From a bacterium (GTDB lineage Bacteria; Krumholzibacteriota; Krumholzibacteriia; LZORAL124-64-63): a stretch of 64,000 nucleotides of DNA. Each line of letters begins with the position of its first letter. Position 1 is the stretch's first letter. Shown here in pieces: positions 34,630-43,810 of the stretch. The stretch is taken from NCBI GenBank assembly GCA_016703265.1, contig JADJCK010000001.1, positions 248,001 through 312,000 of the forward strand, in the 5' to 3' direction. The translations under genes were made by a program, and so were the position numbers. The notes beneath the pieces were generated by a model that worked only from the letters and a program-made list of their open reading frames with translations, was not told the DNA's origin and ran no database searches.

Positions 34630-35651
34630 TGCACACCTCGGAACTGGTTCAGGAAGCGCAGGTCGTTCTCGTACAGCAGGCGGATGTCGCTGATGCCGTA
34701 CTTGAGCATCGCGATACGGTCGATGCCCATGCCGAAGGCGAAGCCGGTGTAGCGGTCGTCAGGATAGCCTGCCGCGCGGAACACGTTCGGGTGCACCATG
34801 CCGGCGCCCATGATCTCCAGCCAGCCGCTCTGCTTGCAGACGCCGCAGCCCTTCCCGCCGCACATGATGCACTGCATGTCCACTTCCACCGAAGGCTCGG
34901 TGAACGGGAAGTAGTGCGGGCGGAATCGCGTGGCCGCCGAGCCGCCGAAGAAGTTCATGACGAAGGTATCGACGGTGTCCTTGAGGTCGGACATGCTCAC
35001 GGCGCGGTCGACAACCAGGCCTTCGATCTGGAAGAACTCGGAACTGTGCGAGGCGTCCGCATTCTCGTTGCGGTAGACGCGACCGGGGAACACACACGCC
35101 AGAGGCGGCTCGTTGCGTTCCATCATGCGCACCTGCACCGGCGAGGTCTGCGTGCGCAGGAGCACCTTGTCGCTGATGTAGAACGTGTCCTGGATGTCGC
35201 GGGCCGGGTGGTCGTCCGGGAAGTTCAGCGCGGTGAAGTTGTAGTAGTCGAGCTCCACCTCCGGACCGTCGTCGCGGCTGAAGCCCATGCCATGGAAGAT
35301 GTCGCAGATGCTCTCGAGCACGGTCAGCAACGGGTGCCGCGAACCGGTCGGCGCCGGTGCGCGCCCGGGCAGCGTCAGGTCGTAACCCGACGAGACAACC
35401 GGCCGGCTGCTCCCGATCGACGCCTGGCGAACCTCGAGGGCCGCCGTCAACTCGTCCTTGGCCGCGTTGAGCGCCGCGCCGGCATCACGCCGGGCTTCGG
35501 CGTCCAGGTCCTTCAGGCCGCGCAGCAGCCCGGTCAGGCTGCCCTTGCGTCCCAGCACGCCGACGCGCACCGCCTCCAGCGCCGCATCGTCTGCCGCAGC
35601 ATGGATCGCGGCGAGCGCCTCGGTGCGCAGGCGTTCGATCGTCTCCTGCAT
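34626..35651 (-). CDS. pheS: Phenylalanine-tRNA ligase alpha subunit
   Basis: PheS (341 aa), the catalytic class II subunit. An N-terminal coiled coil is followed by motif 1 (GFSRDDGPEVELDYYNF), motif 2 (FPGRVYRNENADASHSSEFFQIEGLVVD) and motif 3 (GFAFGMGIDRIAMLKYGI). It lies downstream of rplT, and the order infC-rpmI-rplT-pheS-pheT is the conserved bacterial one. Confidence 0.97.
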   Translation of the reverse strand: MQETIERLRTEALAAIHAAADDAALEAVRVGVLGRKGSLTGLLRGLKDLDAEARRDAGAALNAAKDELTAALEVRQASIGSSRPVVSSGYDLTLPGRAPAPTGSRHPLLTVLESICDIFHGMGFSRDDGPEVELDYYNFTALNFPDDHPARDIQDTFYISDKVLLRTQTSPVQVRMMERNEPPLACVFPGRVYRNENADASHSSEFFQIEGLVVDRAVSMSDLKDTVDTFVMNFFGGSAATRFRPHYFPFTEPSVEVDMQCIMCGGKGCGVCKQSGWLEIMGAGMVHPNVFRAAGYPDDRYTGFAFGMGIDRIAMLKYGISDIRLLYENDLRFLNQFRGVQ

Positions 35652-35738
35652 GGGAGGTCCCCTTCGCCGGGCGAGGCCGGCAGTTGCGGCGCGTCAGCGG
35701 GTGCCCGGAGACATGTGGTCCGGGCACCCCGACGGCGG

Positions 35739-36092
35739 TCAGAGAGCGCTCTTGGCAGCCTCGGCCAGCTTGGCGAACGCCCCGGCGTCGTGGACGGCCA
35801 GGTCGGCGAGCACCTTGCGGTCGATGTCGATCTGGGCCTTCTTCAGCCCGTTGATGAAGTGGCTGTAGCTCAGCCCGTTGATGCGCGCGGCCGCGTTGAT
35901 GCGCGTGATCCACAGCTTGCGGAAGTCGCGCTTCTTCGTGCGCCGGTCGCGGTAGGCGTAGACCAGAGCGCGGTCCACGGCCTCGCGGGCGGTGATTGCC
36001 TGCCGGCGGCGCCCGCTGACAAAGCCCTTCGCCCGCTTGAGATACTTCTTCCGCCGCTGTTTCGCGGCAGGATTATTTGTTGCCCTTGGCAT
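35739..36092 (-). CDS. rplT: 50S ribosomal protein L20
   Basis: L20 (117 aa), an early 23S rRNA-binding assembly protein. The basic N-terminal arm ([20 protein letters not shown]) and the globular domain ([27 protein letters not shown]) are typical. In several bacteria L20 also represses its own operon through binding to the mRNA. It follows rpmI by 57 bases. Confidence 0.97.
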   Translation of the reverse strand: MPRATNNPAAKQRRKKYLKRAKGFVSGRRRQAITAREAVDRALVYAYRDRRTKKRDFRKLWITRINAAARINGLSYSHFINGLKKAQIDIDRKVLADLAVHDAGAFAKLAEAAKSAL

Positions 36093-36149
36093 CGTTCGGC
36101 CTCCCGTCAGGTCCCCGCCCGGCCGTTCCGGCCGCAGGCGGAGGTTCGT

Positions 36150-36356
36150 TTATGCCTTGCCCAGCATCCGGCGGGCGCGCGCTTCGTCGCTCGGGGCCAC
36201 CATGGTTCCCTTGCGCAGGTTGCGCAGGCGCTTGGGGCTCTTCGCGGTGAAGAGGTGACCCTGGAACGCCTTGCTCCGCTTGACCCGTCCGTTGCCGGTC
36301 AGCCGCAAACGCTTTGCCGCCGAACGGTTGGTCTTCATCTTGTTGCCCTTGGCCAT
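36150..36356 (-). CDS. rpmI: 50S ribosomal protein L35
   Basis: L35 (68 aa) begins MAKGNKMKTNRSAAKRLRLT and ends RRMLGKA. The ATG at 36356 is chosen because upstream codons are unlike L35; the pattern KTNRSAAKRLRLTGNGRVKR is diagnostic. It follows infC by 56 bases. Confidence 0.96.
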   Translation of the reverse strand: MAKGNKMKTNRSAAKRLRLTGNGRVKRSKAFQGHLFTAKSPKRLRNLRKGTMVAPSDEARARRMLGKA

Positions 36357-36412
36357 GTCTCGACTCTCTCTTTCCGGTGTGCAATCCGGCTCTTCGATCC
36401 GCACCGTCGCCG

Positions 36413-36943
36413 TCAGGAAGGCGTGACCGTCCGCTTGGGCGACATCACGAACGTGATCAGCCGCCCCTCGCGCTGCGGCTCGGACTCGGGGCTCCCGTAT
36501 TCCGAAACTTCAATGACCAGCTGCCGGAGAAAATCCAGCGCCAGGTCCACGTGGGAGATCTCGCGTCCCCGGAACCGCATGACGACCTTCACCTTGTTGC
36601 CGGCCTGCAGGAAGGTCACGATGTGCTTCTTCTTGAAGTCGTAATCGTGGTCGTCCGTCTTGGGCCGGAACTGGATCGTCTTGACCTTGACCGTGTGCGA
36701 CGCCTGCTTCGCCTTCTTCGCCTTCTTCGCCTGCTCATACTTGAACTTGCCATAGTCCATGATCTTGCAGACGGGCGGGCGGGCGGCCGGCGCCACTTCC
36801 ACCAGGTCCAGACCCCGCTCCTCGGCGATGGTCAGTGCTTCGGTGGTGTCGAGGATACCGAGCTGCTCCCCATCCTCACCGACGACCATCACACGCGGGA
36901 TCCTGATCATCCGGTTGACCCGGGTCACCTTGACTTGCTTGAT
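36413..36943 (-). CDS. infC: Translation initiation factor IF-3, probable AUC start codon
   Basis: IF-3 (about 176 aa) prevents premature subunit joining and proofreads the initiation codon. The N-terminal domain has VNRMIRIPRVMVVGEDGEQLG, the linker is lysine-rich (FKYEQAKKAKKAKQ), and the C domain has VKVKTIQFRPKTDDHDYDFK. No ATG, GTG or TTG lies at the place the alignment needs. AGGAGG at 36957-36952 is followed after eight bases by ATC AAG CAA (36943 downward), which fits the expected N terminus. The GTG at 36928 has no ribosome-binding site. Rare start codons in infC (AUU in E. coli) permit autoregulation by IF-3 itself. A T7-tailed terminator lies upstream. Confidence 0.88.
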   Translation of the reverse strand: MKQVKVTRVNRMIRIPRVMVVGEDGEQLGILDTTEALTIAEERGLDLVEVAPAARPPVCKIMDYGKFKYEQAKKAKKAKQASHTVKVKTIQFRPKTDDHDYDFKKKHIVTFLQAGNKVKVVMRFRGREISHVDLALDFLRQLVIEVSEYGSPESEPQREGRLITFVMSPKRTVTPS

Positions 36944-37247
36944 AAGCCTGACCTCCTGGCTTCCACCTGCCCTGCGGTGAACCTCGCGGCGAGAATAGCA
37001 CCGCGAATCACACACAAAAAAAGGCGGACACAATGGTCCGCCACCGGCCCCCCTGGAAAGGGGATCCGGATTCGGCAACCGCTCCGCTCCCGGCCGGCCG
37101 GCGCCCCTTGGGGCGCATTCTGGTCGCAAGGACCAGCGGTCAGCTCACAGGACGGCAACGGTGAGAGGGCGGACCTCTGCTTGGCGTGCCTCCGCAAAGT
37201 ACCGGCTGGGGTCAACCGGTACCGCGGCGGCTTTGCAATCGTGAAAA
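36944..37247. other. Intergenic region between thrS and infC
   Basis: 304 bases without a credible gene. From the infC side it holds the ribosome-binding site AGGAGG at 36952-36957, the terminator at 37016-37042, and a perfect hairpin (GCGCCCC/GGGGCGC, 37101-37116). Small inverted repeats such as GGTACC-flanked CCGGT appear near 37200. No clear sigma-70 promoter was recognised downstream of the terminator, so how infC is transcribed past it is unclear; partial read-through from thrS is possible. Confidence 0.6.
37016..37042 (-). terminator. Intrinsic terminator downstream of thrS, before infC
   Basis: GGCGGAC/GTCCGCC stem (37042-37036 with 37029-37023) and a six-base loop, followed on the minus strand by seven Ts. 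It lies 205 bases past the thrS stop and about 73 bases ahead of the infC start, so it either ends thrS or acts as an attenuator for the infC operon. Confidence 0.85.
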
Positions 37248-39167
37248 CTACTGCCGTTTGCGGACCAAGTCAAGGAGATCGTCCGCCACCGCGGCCACCG
37301 GACGCGAGCCCAGGTCGCCCTGGTGCCGCACCCGGACCGAAACCTGTCCGGTCTCCGCCTCACGCCCGCCCACGATCAGCATCCAGGGCACGCGCATGAC
37401 CTCGGCCTCGCGGATCTTGAACCCGATCTTCTCTTCCCGGACATCCGATTCGACACGCAAGCCTTTTTCCCGCAACGCGTTGGCCACTTCCTCGGCGTAG
37501 GCGTGCTGGTCGCGGCTGACCGACAGCACGCGGGCCTGCTCGGGCGCCAGCCACACCGGGAAGTCGCCCGCGAAATGCTCGGTCAGGATGCCGATGAACC
37601 GCTCCAGCGACCCCATGATCGCGCGGTGCACCATGTAGACGTACTGCTCCTGGCCGTCGTGGTCGGTGTACCGGACGTCGAACCGCCGGGGCAGGTTGAA
37701 GTCGAACTGGATCGTGCTGGCCTGCCAGCGGCGGCCGATGGCGTCGATCAGCTTGACGTCGATCTTCGGACCGTAGAAGACGGCCTCGCCCTCCTCGCGG
37801 GTGTAGGCCAGTCCGTGCTTCTCGAGCGCATTGACCAGCGACCGCTCCGCGGCATCCCATTCCTCGTCCGTGCCGGCGTACTTGTCCTTGTTCAGCGGGT
37901 CGCGCACCGACAGCTCGACCTTGAAATCGTCGAAGCCGAACGTGCCGAGGATCTCCTTGACCAGGTCCAGGCAGTCGCTGACCTCGCTCTCGAGCTGCTC
38001 GGGCGTGCAGAAGATGTGGCCGTCGTCCTGCGTGAAGCCGCGCACGCGCATGAGCCCGTGCAGCGCGCCCTTCAGCTCGGCGCGGTAGACGGTTCCCAGC
38101 TCCGCCAGGCGCACCGGCAGGTTGCGGTAGCCGCGGGTCTTCCGCTTGTACATCAGGATGTGTCCGGGGCAGTTCATCGGCTTGACTACGTAGGGCCGAT
38201 CGTCCTGCTCGAACACGTACATGTTCTCCTTGTAGAACTGCATGTGCCCGGAGGTCTCCCACAGGCCGGCCTGCGAGATGTGCGGCGTCGTCACGGTCTG
38301 GTACCCGCGCCGACGATGCACGGCCTTCCAGTAGTCGATGATCTGTTCCCGCAGCAGGTCGCCGCGCGGGAACCAGAACGACAACCCGGGGCCGGCCTCC
38401 TCCATGATGCCGAAGAGGTCGAGCTCGCGGCCCAGCTTGCGATGGTCGCGCTTCTTAGCCTCTTCCAGCATCACCAGGTGCTCGTCCAGCTCCTTCTTCT
38501 TGAAGAAGCTGGTGCCGTAGATGCGCTGCAGCATCGGCCGCTTGCTGTCGCCGCGCCAGTAGGCGCCGGCCACGTTCAGCAGCTTGAACGCCTTCAGTTC
38601 GGTGGTGTCCGGCACGTGCGGGCCTTCGCAAAGGTCGGTGAAGCCGCCCATGCGGTAGATCGAGAGCTGCTTCTCGCCCAGCTCGGCGATCTGTTCCAGT
38701 TTGTAGGGCTGGTCGCTGAACAGCGCGCTCGCCTCTTCGGCGCTGACCTCGGCGCGTTCGATGGCCACCTTGCCGGCAGCCAGTTCGCGCATGCGTTCCT
38801 CGATGCGCGCGAGGTCCTCTTCCGAGAACGCCTCGTCGCGGTCGAAGTCGTAGTAGAACCCGTTCTCGATGTCCGGCCCGAACGCGAACTTCACGCCGGG
38901 AAACAGGTCCTGGACCGCCCACGCGAGCAGGTGGGCCGTCGAGTGGCGCAGCGTCTCGACGCCGCCCTTGCCCGAACGCGTGATCACCGTCAGCGCGCCA
39001 CCGGTGGTCGCGGGCTCCGCCAGGGAGTGGTTGACGCCGTCCACGGAAACGGCCAGCGCGTTGCGCAGCAGGCCTTCGCCGATCTGGCGAACAGCGTCGG
39101 CGTAGGGGCGGCCGGCCTCGAGGGTCAGGCACTGGCCGTCGGGCAGCTTCAGGGTCAGTTCGGACAT
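37248..39167 (-). CDS. thrS: Threonine-tRNA ligase
   Basis: ThrRS (639 aa), class II. The TGS domain is at the N terminus (LKLPDGQCLTLEAG), then the editing domain with the HxxxH site (RHSTAHLLAWAV). The catalytic core has TPHISQAGLWETSGH, the zinc Cys in VKPMNCPGHIL, motif 2 (GTVYRAELKGALHGLMRVRGF) and motif 3. The anticodon domain ends the protein. Full-length. It lies upstream of infC, as in many bacteria. Confidence 0.97.
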   Translation of the reverse strand: MSELTLKLPDGQCLTLEAGRPYADAVRQIGEGLLRNALAVSVDGVNHSLAEPATTGGALTVITRSGKGGVETLRHSTAHLLAWAVQDLFPGVKFAFGPDIENGFYYDFDRDEAFSEEDLARIEERMRELAAGKVAIERAEVSAEEASALFSDQPYKLEQIAELGEKQLSIYRMGGFTDLCEGPHVPDTTELKAFKLLNVAGAYWRGDSKRPMLQRIYGTSFFKKKELDEHLVMLEEAKKRDHRKLGRELDLFGIMEEAGPGLSFWFPRGDLLREQIIDYWKAVHRRRGYQTVTTPHISQAGLWETSGHMQFYKENMYVFEQDDRPYVVKPMNCPGHILMYKRKTRGYRNLPVRLAELGTVYRAELKGALHGLMRVRGFTQDDGHIFCTPEQLESEVSDCLDLVKEILGTFGFDDFKVELSVRDPLNKDKYAGTDEEWDAAERSLVNALEKHGLAYTREEGEAVFYGPKIDVKLIDAIGRRWQASTIQFDFNLPRRFDVRYTDHDGQEQYVYMVHRAIMGSLERFIGILTEHFAGDFPVWLAPEQARVLSVSRDQHAYAEEVANALREKGLRVESDVREEKIGFKIREAEVMRVPWMLIVGGREAETGQVSVRVRHQGDLGSRPVAAVADDLLDLVRKRQ

Positions 39168-39241
39168 GTCGGGTTACCGTCCTGCCGGGCCGTGGCGGCC
39201 GTGGCTGCTGGGTCTTCGGTTCCGCAAAACCGGCTCTTCTG

Positions 39242-39279
39242 CAACAAGAGCCCGCCGCCGCGTTGGCGGCACCGGGCTC
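39242..39279 (-). terminator. Probable terminator after tRNA-Val
   Basis: GAGCCCG/CGGGCTC closing stem (39279-39273 with 39254-39248) with an inner GCCGCC/GGCGGC stem, followed on the minus strand by TTGTTG. It sits 17 bases after the tRNA. Confidence 0.6.
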
Positions 39280-39295
39280 CTGATGGCGAAACGGT

Positions 39296-39374
39296 TGGTG
39301 GGCGATACTGGACTCGAACCAGTGACCTCTTGTCTGTCAAACAAGCGCTCTAACCAAAACTGAGCTAATCGCCC
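39296..39374 (-). tRNA. tRNA-Val (anticodon GAC)
   Basis: Acceptor GGGCGAT pairs with ATCGCCC; D-arm GCTC/GAGC with an 11-base loop; anticodon stem CTTGT/ACAAG encloses TTGACAG (anticodon GAC); T-stem ACTGG/CCAGT encloses TTCGAGT; discriminator A with encoded CCA. The length (79) comes from the enlarged D-loop. Confidence 0.95.
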
Positions 39375-39386
39375 AACAGCGCGCGA

Positions 39387-39415
39387 ATTTAAGTCGCCGG
39401 ACCCCGGGCTGTCAA
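39387..39415 (-). promoter_or_regulatory. Promoter of tRNA-Val
   Basis: Minus-strand TTGACA (39415-39410) and TTAAAT (39392-39387), 17-base spacer; start predicted about 6 bases before the tRNA. Confidence 0.7.
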
Positions 39416-39465
39416 TGAAAAACCCCGGGAACCGTGCACTGCATCCTCACCCACGCACCCCGGCG

Positions 39466-40320
39466 TCAGCTGAGATAGTCCACCAGACGGCTGCCGCGGC
39501 CGTACTGCCGCATCTTCGAGAGGGCCTGGTTCCGGATCTGGCGCACGCGCTCGCGCGAAAGATTGATGTCCTGGCCGATCGTCTCGAGCGACGCGGTTTC
39601 CTCGCTGCCCAGCCCGTAGTACCGCGAAACGATGTCCTTCTCGCGCGGGGTCAGGAGGCTCATGGCCTCGCCCAGCTCCTTGACGAGCTCATCGTCCACG
39701 TAGTCCTGTTCGGCCGAACTCACGTCGGGATCGCTGAGCGTGTCCGCCAGCGTCACTTCGTCCTCGTACAGCGGCTGGTCGATGCTCACCAGGGGGCGGC
39801 TCGCCGCCTGGATCTGCTGCATCTTCCGCAGGTCCAGCCCCATGCCGTCAGCCAGTTCCTGCTGGTACACGGGGCGCAGGTTCTTCTGTTCCAGCTTCTG
39901 CGAGAGCCGCTTGATCTTCTGCGCCTGCTGCGAGCGGTTGATCGGCAGCCGCACGGTGTTGGTCTGCTCGGCGATCGCCTTCTGGATGGCCTGGCGGATC
40001 CACCACACCGCATAGGAGATGAACCGGAACTCGCGCCGCTCGTCGAAACGCTTGGCCGCAGTGATCAGGCCGATGTTGCCCTCGGCGATCAGGTCCATGT
40101 AGCTGAGGCCCTGGTTGAGGAATTTCTTGGCCACGCTGACCACGAAACGCAGGTTGCTGTTGACCAGCTTGTCGAGGGCCGCGCGGTCGCCATCGCGGAT
40201 CCGGCGCGCGAGTTCGAACTCCTCTTCCCGCGTCAGCAAGGCATGCTTGCCGATGGTCTGCAGGTAGTGCTGCAGGGTCGGGCTCTCGCGGCGGTCGCTG
40301 CTCAGTTCGACTTCGTACAC
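39466..40320 (-). CDS. RNA polymerase sigma factor, RpoD-like, lacking region 1.1
   Basis: A 284 aa sigma-70 family protein with regions 1.2 to 4.2: region 1.2 (LQHYLQTIGKHALLTREEEFELARRI), region 2 (NLRFVVSVAKKFLNQGLSYMDLIAEGNIGL and the -10-reading FISYAVWWIRQAIQKAIAEQ), region 3, and the region 4 helix-turn-helix (LSRERVRQIRNQALSKMR). It lacks region 1.1 and the non-conserved domain, as do primary sigma factors of Bacteroidetes-Chlorobi relatives and group 2 sigmas, so primary versus RpoS-like status is open. The GTG at 40320 has AAGGAGG seven bases upstream, so the longer frame is rejected. It has its own promoter and a leader of about 256 bases. Confidence 0.9.
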   Translation of the reverse strand: MYEVELSSDRRESPTLQHYLQTIGKHALLTREEEFELARRIRDGDRAALDKLVNSNLRFVVSVAKKFLNQGLSYMDLIAEGNIGLITAAKRFDERREFRFISYAVWWIRQAIQKAIAEQTNTVRLPINRSQQAQKIKRLSQKLEQKNLRPVYQQELADGMGLDLRKMQQIQAASRPLVSIDQPLYEDEVTLADTLSDPDVSSAEQDYVDDELVKELGEAMSLLTPREKDIVSRYYGLGSEETASLETIGQDINLSRERVRQIRNQALSKMRQYGRGSRLVDYLS

Positions 40321-40351
40321 GCTAAGTCCTCCTTGCCTGCCCCAGGCCCCG

Positions 40352-40371
40352 CCCGGGCGCCCGCGCCCGGG
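40352..40371 (-). promoter_or_regulatory. Stable hairpin in the sigma-factor gene leader
   Basis: CCCGGGCG (40352-40359) pairs perfectly with CGCCCGGG (40364-40371) around a four-base loop, in the transcribed leader about 32 bases before the start codon and next to the ribosome-binding site. Confidence 0.6.
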
Positions 40372-40399
40372 AACTCCGGTCGATGAAACTCCGGTCGAT
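40372..40399. repeat. 13-base direct repeat, period 15, in the sigma-factor gene leader
   Basis: AACTCCGGTCGAT occurs at 40372-40384 and again at 40387-40399. It lies in the leader, just upstream of the hairpin on the transcribed strand. It could be an RNA- or DNA-binding site. Confidence 0.6.
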
Positions 40400-40582
40400 C
40401 CCAACATCTTCCGGCCGGCGCGTGGTTGCCGTCCCGTCATTACTTGACGGCTCAGTTCCACTTTTCACCGCCGAGACAGATCCCTTATACGCGCCCGCCA
40501 CCCCGAAAGTTCCCGCCGCCGTGCGGTTGTCGCGTACCCGATCCGACCCCGTATCTTGCAGCGCAGCAATGAACTCGGCGCA

Positions 40583-40611
40583 ATTTTAGCCGATGCGCCC
40601 ACGAGGGTCAA
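40583..40611 (-). promoter_or_regulatory. Promoter of the sigma-factor gene
   Basis: Minus-strand TTGACC (40611-40606) and TAAAAT (40588-40583), 17-base spacer, with an A-rich UP-like tract at about 40615-40632. The transcript start would be near 40576, giving a leader of about 256 bases. Confidence 0.7.
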
Positions 40612-40642
40612 ATCAATTGTGATCTTTTTTGTCAAGGTTGAC

Positions 40643-40677
40643 GGACCGGGACCCTCCGAAGGCATGAATCCCGGTCC
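40643..40677 (-). terminator. Hairpin after dnaK, possible terminator
   Basis: GGACCGGGA (40643-40651) and TCCCGGTCC (40669-40677) form a nine-pair stem 14 bases after the dnaK stop. There is no T-tract on the minus strand, so termination efficiency is uncertain. Confidence 0.5.
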
Positions 40678-40690
40678 CGAACACGCCCGC

Positions 40691-42634
<1,944 letters not shown>

Positions 42635-42853
42635 GGTCGCTGCGCTCCGTTTCCATTGCTGGGGAATGCCTTCAACGTACAAGGTCCCCTATTACAAGCG
42701 GCGTGCCCCGGTGCCCGATGGCGCCGGCAATCGGTCAACTTGTTGTCCTGCTTCTGATTAAACTGCGGCCAGGTGGGCTTGGCAGAGGTGGCGTCAGCTG
42801 CCACCGCAGCCATCATGCCATTGTGACGCGCGACAGCTGCCATTATGACAGAT

Positions 42854-43810
42854 TCAGCGCGCCGTTTCCCTGACGCCTTGTCGGTATGCCGCCAGCACGG
42901 CCAGGTTCATCAGGCGCACATAGAGCCCGAAGGCGGGCGGCCGGGGCCCGCGCCCGAGGGGCCAGCGGGCCAGCAGGGGCGTCAGCGGGGCCGCCAGGCC
43001 GGCGTCCAGCGCCGCCCTCAGCAGGCGGCTGACAGCGCCGGCGCTCGGTTGTCCCGGCCCGTCGATGACATGGTGCAGCGACATCTCGCGCAGGCGCCCG
43101 GGGTGACGCTCCGCCAGCAGGCGCAGCGAGCCGCGCCCGCATTCCCGGCGCTTGGCCAGCAGCTGGCTGAAGGTGTGGTGATGGACATGCACCGGCACCG
43201 GCGACGGCAGGCACTGGAAACGCACGCCGGCCCGGTCCTCGAGCCGGAACGCGACCTCCATGTCCTCGAAGCCGTACGACAGGAACGCCTCGTCGAAACC
43301 GCCCACGGCGGCGAACGCCGCGCGCGGCACGGCCGCGTTCTGCGTGACGAAGTAGCGGCCGGGCGCCGGGCCCGGTCCCAGCCGCGCCACGCCGCGCGTG
43401 TCGAGGTAGCGCAGGTGCGGCGCGTCGACCAGTTCGGGCGCGGTCACGGCGTAACCGATGGTGCCGTCGGTCGGGTGCCGCCCGAGCAGTTCGAGGTGCG
43501 CGGCCAGCAGCCCGGGCGGCGCCACGATGTCGTCGTCCAGGAACACCAGCCAGCGCCCGCGGGCCGCCTCGGCGCCCAGATTGCGCGCCCGTGCGCGGCC
43601 CACATTGGCCGGCGGCGTCACCACCCGCAGCCGTGAGCCGGGCCCTGCACCGGCCTGCTCGAGCCAGGCGCCGGTGTCATCCGTGGAACCGTCGTTCACG
43701 ACGACGATCTCCCACTCCGTACCGATCGGCAGCACCTGGGCATCCAGCGCCGCCAGGGTGCGCTTCAGCAGCGCGCACTTGCTGTGCGTGGGAATGACCA
43801 CCGAGATCAT
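42854..43810 (-). CDS. Family 2 glycosyltransferase
   Basis: A 318 aa GT-A glycosyltransferase. SVVIPTHSKCALLKRTLAAL opens the fold, VVNDGSTDDTGAW binds the nucleotide, and WLVFLDDDIVAPPG supplies the metal-binding acidic triad. The central YGFEDMEVAFRL is the acceptor-side ED motif of the GT2 family (FEDMELAYR-type). There is no membrane domain. The ATG at 43810 overlaps the stop of the next GT4 gene by one base (TGATG), so the two are translationally coupled. The sugar is unknown. Confidence 0.88.
   Translation of the reverse strand: MISVVIPTHSKCALLKRTLAALDAQVLPIGTEWEIVVVNDGSTDDTGAWLEQAGAGPGSRLRVVTPPANVGRARARNLGAEAARGRWLVFLDDDIVAPPGLLAAHLELLGRHPTDGTIGYAVTAPELVDAPHLRYLDTRGVARLGPGPAPGRYFVTQNAAVPRAAFAAVGGFDEAFLSYGFEDMEVAFRLEDRAGVRFQCLPSPVPVHVHHHTFSQLLAKRRECGRGSLRLLAERHPGRLREMSLHHVIDGPGQPSAGAVSRLLRAALDAGLAAPLTPLLARWPLGRGPRPPAFGLYVRLMNLAVLAAYRQGVRETAR

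Larger units (their letters stand above)
40321..40690. other. Long leader and intergenic region between the sigma-factor gene and dnaK
   Basis: 370 bases without a credible gene. It contains, from the sigma gene outward: the GC hairpin at 40352-40371, the 13-base direct repeat at 40372-40399, an unassigned stretch to about 40575, the sigma-gene promoter at 40583-40611 with an A-rich tract upstream, and the inverted repeat at 40643-40677 after dnaK. Confidence 0.7.

Noticed and set aside
39168..39295. T-box leader before thrS
   Set aside because: The leader is short, contains a terminator-like hairpin belonging to tRNA-Val, and lacks T-box sequences.
42635..42853. CIRCE element or sigma-32 promoter in front of dnaK
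   Set aside because: No TTAGCACTC/GAGTGCTAA pair and no CTTGAA...CCCCAT at proper spacing was found.
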